Assembly: GCF_000515395.1 (NCBI RefSeq)
Contig: NZ_KI911782.1
Span: 1,651,090 to 1,715,089, forward strand
Origin: Jiangella gansuensis DSM 44835
Lineage (GTDB): Bacteria > Actinomycetota > Actinomycetes > Jiangellales > Jiangellaceae
Length of the DNA stretch: 64,000 nt
Reading direction: 5' to 3'
Under the pieces are notes generated by a model, which made no database searches, had not been told where the DNA came from, and worked only from the letters and a program-made list of their open reading frames with translations. Both the position numbers and the translations under genes were made by a program. Within the stretch, counting starts at the first letter, position 1. Every line of letters begins with the position of its first letter. Positions 57,545 through 64,000 of the stretch are shown piece by piece.

Positions 57545-58420
57545 TCAGAAGACCGGCTTGCCCCCGGTGACGCCCAGCACGGTCCCCGAGACGTAGCTGG
57601 CGTCGCCGGGGGAGGCCAGGAACACGAAGGCCGGCGCCACCTCGGCCGGCTGCCCGGCTCGGCCGAGCGGGGTGTCCTGGCCGAACTTCTGCACCTTCTC
57701 CTCCGGCTGGGTGGCCGGCTGGAGCGGCGTCCAGATGGGTCCCGGCGCGACGGCGTTGACGCGGATGCCGCGGGGGCCGAGCTCGGCCGCCAGGTTGACG
57801 GTGGCGTTGTTGATCGCGGCCTTGGTGGCGGCGTAGTCCAGCAGCGACACCGACGGGTCGTAGGCCTGGATCGAGGAGTTGTTGATGACGCAGCTGCCGG
57901 CCTTCAGGTGCGGCAGCGCCGCCTGGGTCATCCAGAACAGCGCGTACAGGTTGGTCTTCATGACCCGGTCGAGCCGCTCCGGGCTGATGCTCTCGATGCC
58001 GCCCTCGCGGGCCATCTGGTAGCCGGCGTTGTTCACCAGCACATCGAGGCCACCCAGCTCGGACGCGGCGCGGTTCACCACGTCCTGGCAGGCGTCCTGG
58101 GTGCGCAGGTCGGCGTCGTACGCCACGCCCTTGCGGCCGGCGTCGGTGACCAGCGCGACGGTGGCGTCGGCGTCGTCGGCCTCCTCCGGCAGGTGCGTGA
58201 TGGCGACGTCGGCGCCTTCGCGGGCGAAGGCGATGGCCACGGCGCGACCGATGCCGGAGTCGCCTCCGGTGATCAGCGTGCGCAACCCGGTCATCCGGCC
58301 GGAGCCGCGGTAGGTCTCCTCGCCGTGGTCGGGCGTCGGTGTCATCGCCGCGGTGGAGCCGGGCGGCTCCTGTTGTTGCGGCGGGAACTCGCTGGGGCGT
58401 TCAGCACGATCCGTAGACAT
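57545..58420 (-). CDS. short-chain dehydrogenase/reductase (YhdF/YghA-like)
   Basis: 291 residues. The N-terminal 45 residues are polar (MSTDRAERPSEFPPQQQEPPGS) as in the glucose/ribitol dehydrogenase-like YhdF/YghA group. TLITGGDSGIGRAVAIAFAREGADVAI holds TGxxxGIG near 47-55; VLVNNAG; catalytic Ser in INNSSIQAY and Tyr-Lys in LLDYAATKAAI; IRVNAVAPGPIWTPL. NAD(P)-dependent oxidoreductase, substrate unknown. ATG 58420 is chosen; ATG 58429, three codons upstream, is equally possible. It ends 5 bp from the convergent propeller gene. Confidence 0.88.
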   Translation of the reverse strand: MSTDRAERPSEFPPQQQEPPGSTAAMTPTPDHGEETYRGSGRMTGLRTLITGGDSGIGRAVAIAFAREGADVAITHLPEEADDADATVALVTDAGRKGVAYDADLRTQDACQDVVNRAASELGGLDVLVNNAGYQMAREGGIESISPERLDRVMKTNLYALFWMTQAALPHLKAGSCVINNSSIQAYDPSVSLLDYAATKAAINNATVNLAAELGPRGIRVNAVAPGPIWTPLQPATQPEEKVQKFGQDTPLGRAGQPAEVAPAFVFLASPGDASYVSGTVLGVTGGKPVF

Positions 58421-58457
58421 GCCGGTCATCTACCCGGCAGCCGTGACCGCAAACGCC

Positions 58458-58511
58458 CATGATCATCAACGATTAGGCGCGGCATCACCCGCCGAACCGT
58501 TGATGATCATG
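58458..58511. repeat. 14-bp inverted repeat, palindrome family B copy 3
   Basis: CATGATCATCAACG (58458-58471) and CGTTGATGATCATG (58498-58511) pair perfectly. The core TGATCATCAACGAT resembles 25469 and 39025. It lies between the SDR start and the stop of the F420 oxidoreductase, so may end the long minus-strand operon. Confidence 0.7.
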
Positions 58512-58522
58512 GCGGAGAGGGG

Positions 58523-58963
58523 TCAGTCGACCAGGCGGGTCAGCACGAAGACCGGGATCACCCGGCTGGTCTTTGTCTGGTAGTCCGCGTAGTCGGGCCA
58601 GAGCTCGACGGCCCGCTGCCACCACAGGTCGCGCTCCTCGCCGTGGACCTCGCGGGCGAGGTAGTCGTGCTTCTCCGGACCGTCCTGCAGTTCGACGTGC
58701 GGGTCGGCGACGAGGTTGTGGTACCAGACCGGGTGCTTCGGCGCGCCACCGAGTGAGGCTACGACGGCGTACTCGCCCTCGTGCTCCACCCGCATGAGCG
58801 CCGTCTTGCGCAGCTTGCCGGTCCTGGCGCCGACCGAGGTCAGGATGACGACGGGCTTGCCGCGCAGAGTGGTGGCGGTGATGCCGCCGGACTCCTCGTA
58901 CTTCTCGGCCTGGTCGCGGGCCCAGTCAGACGTGCTCGGTTCGTACTCTCCGGTGAGGGGCAT
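58523..58963 (-). CDS. F420-dependent nitroreductase-family oxidoreductase (DDN-like)
   Basis: 146 residues. [58 protein letters not shown] is the signature of the deazaflavin (F420)-dependent nitroreductase family, including the KTxLM and HPxWYxNL motifs. It reduces quinones or xenobiotics with F420H2. ATG 58963 ([10 protein letters not shown]) is preferred to 58969. Its first 38 bp overlap the 3' end of the permease gene in another frame, unusually long for this genome; it is the last gene of that strand's run. Confidence 0.85.
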   Translation of the reverse strand: MPLTGEYEPSTSDWARDQAEKYEESGGITATTLRGKPVVILTSVGARTGKLRKTALMRVEHEGEYAVVASLGGAPKHPVWYHNLVADPHVELQDGPEKHDYLAREVHGEERDLWWQRAVELWPDYADYQTKTSRVIPVFVLTRLVD

Positions 58964-61124
58964 GCCCACGCCAACCCCACCTGCGGCGCGGGCTATTCCC
59001 CGTCGCGCGGCTGCGGTAGAGCAGCCAGACGAAGTACGGCGCGCCGACGATCGCGGTGACCAGGCCGGCCGGCAGCTGGGCCGGCGCGATCACCGTCCGG
59101 CCGAGGGTGTCGGCGGCACAGACCAGAGTGGCGCCGAGCAGCGCCGCCACGGGCAGGGCCCGGGTGTGCCGCCGCCCGACCAGAGCGCGGGCGGCGTGCG
59201 GGGCGACCAGGCCGACGAAGCCGATGACGCCGACGCCGGCGACCGACGCCCCGGTCAGGACGACAGCGCAGGCCAGCAGCACCAGGCGGGTCCGCGGCAC
59301 GTGGACGCCGAGCACCCGGGGCGTGTGGTCGTCGACGGAGACCAGGTCCAGCGAGTGCCGCAACCAGAACAGCACCGGGACGACGGCCAGCAGCGCCAGC
59401 GTCATCGGCACCAAGTGCTCGAAGGACCGCCCGTAGGTGGAGCCGGCCAGCCAGGTCAGCGCCTTGGCCTCGTTCCACGGGTCGGTGAGCGTGATGACGA
59501 CGACGATCAGCGCCTGGGTGCCTGCCGACACCGCGACACCGATGAGCACCAGCCGGTCGCTGGCGAACCCGCCCTTCGCCGCCAGTGCGAACACCAGCGC
59601 CGCGGCGAGCGCGGCCCCGACGCCGGCCATACCGGCCATCGCCCAGAATCCGGCGAGCGGCACCAACGTGATGGTGAGGACGGCACCGAGCCCCGCGCCG
59701 CCGGCCACGCCGATGATGCCCGGCTCGGCCAGGGGGTTGCGGCTGACGGCCTGGATGACGGCGCCGGCCAGCGCCAGCGAGGCGCCGGCGAGCAGCGCCG
59801 CGGCGACCCGGGGGAGCCGGGTGTCCATGACGTTGCTGACGATCGGCCCGGCCTGCCCGGACAGCCAGTTCGCGATGTCACCGAGCAGCAGCTGCGTGTC
59901 GCCGAGGAGGGTCCCGCCCACCGTCGCGGCGAGCGTCACGACGATCAATGTGGTCAGCAGGACGGCGTAGCGGCGCGGGGTGACCCCGCCGCGCACTCCG
60001 GCGGCGGGAGGTTCGCGGACTGCGTCGGACACCCGGATCCGTCGGGCCAGCGCGACCAGGAAGATCGCCCCGAAGATGGTGGTGACCACGCCGGTGGGGA
60101 CCTCGAGCGCGCCCTGCGCACCGATGACCGCGCGCAGCACGACATCGGAGGCGAGCAGCAGGAACACGCCGGTGCCCGCCGCCACCGGGAGCAGGACGGC
60201 GTGCTTGTGCAGGCCCGGGACGGCGGAGGTGGCCAGCCGCACCAACGCGGGGGCGGCCAGGCCCACGAAGCCGATCGGCCCGGCGAGGGTGACGGCGGCC
60301 GCGGACAGCATCACCGCGAGCACGACGGCGCCGGCGCGGACCCGCCGTACGTTGACACCGAGCATGCGGGCGTGGTCGTCGCCGAGGTAGACCAGGTCGA
60401 GCTTGCGGCTCAGCACCATCAATGCGGCGAACGTGACGGCGGCGAGCAGGCCGAGTGTGCGCACCCCGCCGAGACCGTTCTGTCCCAGCGAGCCGGAGCC
60501 CCAGGCGAACAGGCCCCGGGTCTCCTCGGCGAACAGGATGATCAGCGTGCTGGTCATCGCTTGGAACGCCAGTGCGATGGCGGAACCGGCGAGCACCAGC
60601 CGGACCGCGCCGGTCCCGCCGACACCGGACAGCGCGAGCACCAGGGCCGCGGCGCCGAGGCCGCCGGCGAACGCCACCCCGGCCGCGCCCAGCAGCGGCA
60701 GCGCGACCCCGACCGTCGCGCCGGTGACCAGCGCCAGGTGCGCACCGGCATTGACCGCGAGGGTGTCGGGGGAGGCCATCAGGTTGCGCGACACCGACTG
60801 CATGGCAGCGCCCGCGGCGCCCAGCGCGGCGCCGACCACGATGGCGGCGAGCAGCCGGGGCAGCCGCGAGGCCAGCACCACCGCGCTGGCGTCGTCGTCG
60901 CCGCGCCCGAGCGCCCACCGCAGCACGTCGCCGGCGCCGACCGGGGCGGTGCCCTGGGTAAGATGCACCACCGCGGCCACGCCGACGAGCACCGTGAGAC
61001 CGGTGACCACGAGTGCCAGCCGGCCGTAGCGGGCGGGAGGGTCGGACTGCGCCGGTTCCGACGGAGCCGGCGCACCCGGCTGGGGAGCCGGGGACGACGG
61101 CGCCGTCGCGGTGGTGGCGGTCAT
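58926..61124 (-). CDS. fused double iron-siderophore ABC permease (FhuB-type)
   Basis: 732 residues, two FecCD domains in one chain. First: [42 protein letters not shown], then [16 protein letters not shown]. Second: [64 protein letters not shown]. Around 18-20 membrane helices. Each half is usually a separate gene in gram-positives; the fused form makes the importer channel from one polypeptide. The tail [29 protein letters not shown] is basic and runs over the start of the F420 gene. It follows the binding protein gene by 13 bp. Confidence 0.93.
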   Translation of the reverse strand: MTATTATAPSSPAPQPGAPAPSEPAQSDPPARYGRLALVVTGLTVLVGVAAVVHLTQGTAPVGAGDVLRWALGRGDDDASAVVLASRLPRLLAAIVVGAALGAAGAAMQSVSRNLMASPDTLAVNAGAHLALVTGATVGVALPLLGAAGVAFAGGLGAAALVLALSGVGGTGAVRLVLAGSAIALAFQAMTSTLIILFAEETRGLFAWGSGSLGQNGLGGVRTLGLLAAVTFAALMVLSRKLDLVYLGDDHARMLGVNVRRVRAGAVVLAVMLSAAAVTLAGPIGFVGLAAPALVRLATSAVPGLHKHAVLLPVAAGTGVFLLLASDVVLRAVIGAQGALEVPTGVVTTIFGAIFLVALARRIRVSDAVREPPAAGVRGGVTPRRYAVLLTTLIVVTLAATVGGTLLGDTQLLLGDIANWLSGQAGPIVSNVMDTRLPRVAAALLAGASLALAGAVIQAVSRNPLAEPGIIGVAGGAGLGAVLTITLVPLAGFWAMAGMAGVGAALAAALVFALAAKGGFASDRLVLIGVAVSAGTQALIVVVITLTDPWNEAKALTWLAGSTYGRSFEHLVPMTLALLAVVPVLFWLRHSLDLVSVDDHTPRVLGVHVPRTRLVLLACAVVLTGASVAGVGVIGFVGLVAPHAARALVGRRHTRALPVAALLGATLVCAADTLGRTVIAPAQLPAGLVTAIVGAPYFVWLLYRSRATGNSPRRRWGWRGHAPHRRVRTEHV

Positions 61125-61137
61125 GGCGGCGGGCGGG

Positions 61138-62142
61138 TCAGCCGAGCGCGTCGACGGCGGCGTCGACGAACTGCATCATCGAGGTCGGTCCGCCGAACAT
61201 CCACAGCGAGTCGGGGAAGCGGTGCACGTTGCCGGCCTGGACGAACGGCAGCGACTCCCAGATCGCGTTGCCGGCCAGGTTCTCCGCGAACGGGTCGCCG
61301 TACGCTTCGGCGTCGTTGGCGATGTACCAGAAGCGGACGTCGTCGCCCAGCACGGTGAGGCCTTCGACGTCGGCCTGGGCCAGCCCGTAGGCGGGGTCGC
61401 CCTCCATCGGCCACGGGTTCTCCAGCCCGATCTCGGCGAACACCTCCGAGACCAGTGAACCCTCGGCGAACGGCCGGATGCTCACCGTCCCGGCGTCCAC
61501 CCAGCCGTCGGCGAACGCGACCTCGGTGCCGGCGGCGCCGGCCTCCTCGACGGCCGCCCGGCCCTCCTCCAGCTTGGCGTCGAACTGTTCGCGCAACTCG
61601 GCCGCCGCATCCTGGGTGCCGGTGAGCTCGGCGATGAGGTCGACGTTCTCCCACATCTGGCCTATGTTGTCCTCGACGTCACCGCCCGGGACGACGACCA
61701 CCGGGGTGGTCCGCTCGATCTGCTCGATGGCGCCCTCGACCAGGCTGTCGGTGACGAGGACGAGATCGAGATCGAGGGTGGCCAGCGTGTCGAGGCTGGG
61801 CTCGCCGCGGGTCCCGATGTCGGTGGCGGTGTCGTCCAGCGGCGCGTTGCTGACCCAGGTGTTGTAGCCGGCGATGTCGGAGACGCCGACCGGCTGGACA
61901 CCCAGCGAGACCAGGTGCTCGACGACGTTCCATTCGGTGCCGGCGACCCGGACGGCCGGCTCGTCGAGCGTGACCTCGACGCCACGGGCGTCGGTGACGG
62001 TGATGGGCCCGCCGCCGGTGTCACCGGTCGAGCCGGCTCCGGTGGTCTCGTCGCCGTCGGAGGTGGCCTCGGTGGTTCCGCAGGCGGCGGCGAGCAGCAC
62101 GAACGCCGTCGACAGCGCGGCGAATGCGCGCCTTGTGCTCAT
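61138..62142 (-). CDS. iron-siderophore ABC transporter substrate-binding lipoprotein
   Basis: 334 residues. Signal peptide FAALSTAFVLLAAACG with a lipobox Cys near 21, then a Gly/Thr/Asp linker. The periplasmic-binding fold of FepB/FhuD type: GVEVTLDEPAVRVAGTEWNVVEHLVSLGVQPVGVSDIAGYNTWV, LDLVLVTDSLVEG, RTTPVVVVPGGD, and the C-terminal DSLWMFGGPTSMMQFVDAAVDAL. It captures an Fe-siderophore outside the membrane and delivers it to the fused permease. Ends 10 bp after the ATPase gene; the three genes form an iron-regulated operon. Confidence 0.93.
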   Translation of the reverse strand: MSTRRAFAALSTAFVLLAAACGTTEATSDGDETTGAGSTGDTGGGPITVTDARGVEVTLDEPAVRVAGTEWNVVEHLVSLGVQPVGVSDIAGYNTWVSNAPLDDTATDIGTRGEPSLDTLATLDLDLVLVTDSLVEGAIEQIERTTPVVVVPGGDVEDNIGQMWENVDLIAELTGTQDAAAELREQFDAKLEEGRAAVEEAGAAGTEVAFADGWVDAGTVSIRPFAEGSLVSEVFAEIGLENPWPMEGDPAYGLAQADVEGLTVLGDDVRFWYIANDAEAYGDPFAENLAGNAIWESLPFVQAGNVHRFPDSLWMFGGPTSMMQFVDAAVDALG

Positions 62143-62152
62143 GGTGACCTCG

Positions 62153-62989
62153 TCATCTCGTGGTAGCGGTGGGCCGCTCGTTGTGGCGGCCGACGGCGCG
62201 GGTGTGGATCCGGCCGTCCTGGGGGTCGACGTGGACGTCGACGCGGATCCCGTAGGCCCGGCTGAGGTGCTCGGGCGTCAGGACGTCAGCGGGCGCGCCG
62301 TCGGCGGTGACGCGGCCGGCTTCGAGCAACAGGACCCGATCGGCCACGGCGGCCGCCTGGTCGAGGTCGTGCAGCACCAGCCCGACGCCGATGCCGTGGT
62401 CGTCGGCGAGCTCCCGGACGACGTCGAGAATCTCGATCTGGTAGCGCAGGTCGAGGAACGTCGTCGGCTCGTCGAGCAGAAGGAGGCCGGTGTCCTGTGC
62501 CAGGCAGCTGGCCAGCCACACGCGCTGCGCCTGACCGCCGGAGAGCGCCTGCACCGGCCGGTCGGCAAGGGTGTCGACACCGGTCAGCCGCATGGCGCGG
62601 TCGATCGCGGCCGGCCCCTCCGGGTCGCGGCCGCTCCACCGGGCGCGGTGCGGGTGCCGGCCGAACTCGACCAGCTCGCGCACGGACAGCCCGCCCGGCG
62701 TGGTGCGGCTCTGTGCCAGCAGGGTGATGCGCCGGGCGAGCTCGCGACCCTCGAGGGTGAGGACGTCCGCACCGTCGGCGAAGCTGATGGCGCCGGCCGT
62801 CGGCAGGTGCAGCCGGGCCAGTGCCCGCAGCAGGGTGGACTTCCCGCTGCCGTTGGGTCCGATGAGCGCGGTCACCGTGCCGGCGCGCAGCGAGATCGAC
62901 GCGGCGTGCACCACGACGTCCTGCCCATAGGCGAGGTCGACGTCGCGGGCGGCCAGGCCCGCTGGCGGCAAAGTCGGCGAAACGGTCAC
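62153..62989 (-). CDS. iron-siderophore ABC transporter ATP-binding protein
   Basis: 278 residues. Walker A LIGPNGSGKSTLLRAL near 43-58, Q-loop LLAQSRTTPGGLSV, signature LSGGQAQRVWLASCLAQ near 148, Walker B LLLLDEPTTFLDLRYQ, H-loop VLHDLDQAA. The FecE/FepC type. GTG 62989 is the start of the conserved part, with the IdeR-like box 11 bp upstream. First gene of the siderophore operon (ATPase, binding protein, fused permease). Confidence 0.94.
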   Translation of the reverse strand: MTVSPTLPPAGLAARDVDLAYGQDVVVHAASISLRAGTVTALIGPNGSGKSTLLRALARLHLPTAGAISFADGADVLTLEGRELARRITLLAQSRTTPGGLSVRELVEFGRHPHRARWSGRDPEGPAAIDRAMRLTGVDTLADRPVQALSGGQAQRVWLASCLAQDTGLLLLDEPTTFLDLRYQIEILDVVRELADDHGIGVGLVLHDLDQAAAVADRVLLLEAGRVTADGAPADVLTPEHLSRAYGIRVDVHVDPQDGRIHTRAVGRHNERPTATTR

Positions 62990-62999
62990 GGCGATAATG

Positions 63000-63018
63000 T
63001 AAGGACTGCCTAAGCTAA
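63000..63018 (-). promoter_or_regulatory. IdeR/DtxR-like iron box
   Basis: On the minus strand TTAGCTTAGGCAGTCCTTA agrees with the consensus TTAGGTTAGGCTAACCTAA at 14 of 19 positions, including the central TTAGGC and CCT. It lies 11 bp before the siderophore operon start and 29 bp before the divergent dehydrogenase start. Iron-bound IdeR would repress uptake. Confidence 0.7.
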
Positions 63019-63046
63019 TAAGCAAGCCGGCCCTAGGATGCGGGGC

Positions 63047-64000
63047 ATGGCTGGTGTGATCACCCGTGTCGGAGTCGTCGGACTGGGCACCATGGGCGCA
63101 GGCATCGCGGAGGTCTTCGCCCGCGCCGGCCTCGACGTCGTCGGGGTCGAACGTGACGACGCGGCGCTGAGCGCGGGCCAAGGACACCTGCGCTCGTCCA
63201 CCGACCGGGCGGTGCGCCGAGGCAAGCTCAGTCCGCAGGACCAGGCCGCGCTGATCGGGCGGATCACGTTCACCACCTCGATGGACGACCTCGCCGGCGC
63301 CGACCTGGTGGTCGAGGCCGTCCCGGAGCGGCTCGACCTCAAGCGCGAGCTGTTCAGCCGGCTCGACGCCGTCGTCGGGCCCGGCACCGTCCTGGCCACC
63401 AACACGTCGTCGCTGTCGGTCACGTCCATCAGCGCCGCGGTGTCGCGGCCGGAGCGCGTCGTAGGCCTGCACTTCTTCAACCCCGCGCCGGTCCAGGAAC
63501 TGGTCGAGGTGGTCCGTACCGTGGTGACGGCGCCGGATGTCGTCGCCGCCGCCACGGAGCTGGCCCGCCGGCTGGGCAAGACGCCGGTCGCGTGCGGCGA
63601 CCGCGCCGGCTTCGTCACCAACGCGCTGCTGTTCGGCTACCTCAACCGCGCCGCCGTCATGGTCGAGACCGGGCACGCCACCCGCGAGGACATCGACGCC
63701 GCGATGACCGCCGGCTGCGGTTACCCCATGGGCCCGCTGGCGCTGCTCGACCTGATCGGCCTCGACACCGCCCAGGAGATCCTCGAGACCATGTACCGGC
63801 AGGGCGGCGACCGCCTGCACGCCCCGGCGCCGGTGCTCGGCCAGCTGGTCGCGCTGGGCATGCTGGGCCGCAAGACCGGTCGCGGCTTCTACGGCGCCGA
63901 GGCCGCCGCCGCGCAGCCGCCGGCCGGGCGAGACGTCGGGCGGGTGGCCGTGCTCGACCCGGCGCTGGCCGACTCGCTCGGCGAGCCGCTGGCCGCGGCC
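63047..64000 (+). CDS. 3-hydroxyacyl-CoA dehydrogenase (3-hydroxybutyryl-CoA type), 3' end outside window
   Basis: 318 codons seen, open at the window end. NAD-binding GLGTMGAGIA near residues 12-21; acidic VEAVPERLDLK; catalytic region NTSSLSVTSISA, VVGLHFFNPAPVQELVEVV with the His near 140, and C-terminal dimerisation domain DRAGFVTNALLFGYLNRAAVM, GYPMGPLALLDLIGLD, GMLGRKTGRGFY. It interconverts 3-hydroxyacyl-CoA and 3-oxoacyl-CoA in fatty-acid or butanoate metabolism. After GRGFYG the chain continues for over 30 residues, so a second domain or an extension is possible. Divergent from the siderophore operon. Confidence 0.93.
   Translation, partial: MAGVITRVGVVGLGTMGAGIAEVFARAGLDVVGVERDDAALSAGQGHLRSSTDRAVRRGKLSPQDQAALIGRITFTTSMDDLAGADLVVEAVPERLDLKRELFSRLDAVVGPGTVLATNTSSLSVTSISAAVSRPERVVGLHFFNPAPVQELVEVVRTVVTAPDVVAAATELARRLGKTPVACGDRAGFVTNALLFGYLNRAAVMVETGHATREDIDAAMTAGCGYPMGPLALLDLIGLDTAQEILETMYRQGGDRLHAPAPVLGQLVALGMLGRKTGRGFYGAEAAAAQPPAGRDVGRVAVLDPALADSLGEPLAAA

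Overview
The window is 64 kb of GC-rich (about 70%) chromosomal DNA from an actinobacterium. The assignment rests on gene content and sites seen directly: an ImuA'/ImuB/DnaE2 mutasome behind a perfect actinobacterial LexA box, NucS-type mismatch repair, a DinB/DUF664 mycothiol-dependent protein, an F420 (deazaflavin) oxidoreductase, an IdeR-like box before siderophore uptake genes, a WXG100 protein, ECF sigma factors of actinobacterial types, and many GTG starts with 4-bp overlaps. The genus cannot be fixed from the sequence alone; a Jiangella-like soil actinomycete is a guess. No rRNA, plasmid, phage or CRISPR array is visible. Three tRNAs (Lys-CTT, His-GTG, Arg-TCT) are present.

Layout. 1-5 kb: a kinase remnant, GNAT, tRNA-Lys, small housekeeping proteins, a MarR/YceI divergent pair with twin palindromes, and a Cmx-type efflux pump. 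5-15 kb: tRNA-His, oligoribonuclease, a frameshifted proline-rich membrane protein, a zinc metallochaperone (AztD-like) behind a Zur-like box, secreted and membrane proteins, a YcaQ-like protein, and an ECF42-type sigma factor with its DGPF partner. 15-20 kb: two decayed genes (PIN domain, cation transporter) around a DHFR-like/SigG-like pair, then tRNA-Arg, YbaK, NUDIX, a methyltransferase and a PEBP protein. 20-29 kb: paired dynamin-like GTPases, ssb, and an ettA operon with two thioesterases. 29-39 kb: type II NADH dehydrogenase, GH13 glucosidase, DinB, a truncated FtsX-type permease, truncated haemoglobin, OsmC, MscS and prolyl oligopeptidase. 39-47 kb: a genome-stability island with the SOS-inducible imuA'-imuB-dnaE2 set, a toxin-antitoxin pair and nucS. 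47-50 kb: a WXG100/large protein/lipoprotein cassette. 50-57 kb: lpdA, a two-component system, a PepSY protein with an extreme Asp/His tail and a SigE-family sigma factor. 57-64 kb: SDR, F420 oxidoreductase, siderophore ABC uptake with a fused double permease, and a 3-hydroxyacyl-CoA dehydrogenase cut by the window end.

The most notable non-coding signals are dispersed repeats. Family A, about 70-85 bp, has copies near 24.3, 32.7, 34.5 and 39.07 kb; one copy supplies the stop codon of the truncated permease. Family B consists of palindromes built on TGATCATCRRCGAT at 25.5, 39.03 and 58.5 kb. A separate cluster of six CACCTGATCGTCG-type motifs lies at 54.7-54.9 kb. A 247-bp element with 28-bp terminal inverted repeats lies just upstream of the mutasome promoter. 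A 20-bp motif occurs in front of both the two-component operon and the PepSY gene and probably marks the response regulator's own target.

How the genes may work together (inference). The mutasome raises mutation under DNA damage while NucS, 1 kb away, lowers it. The iron and zinc genes carry metal-regulator boxes. The two-component system, PepSY protein and SigE-family sigma factor look like one envelope-stress unit.
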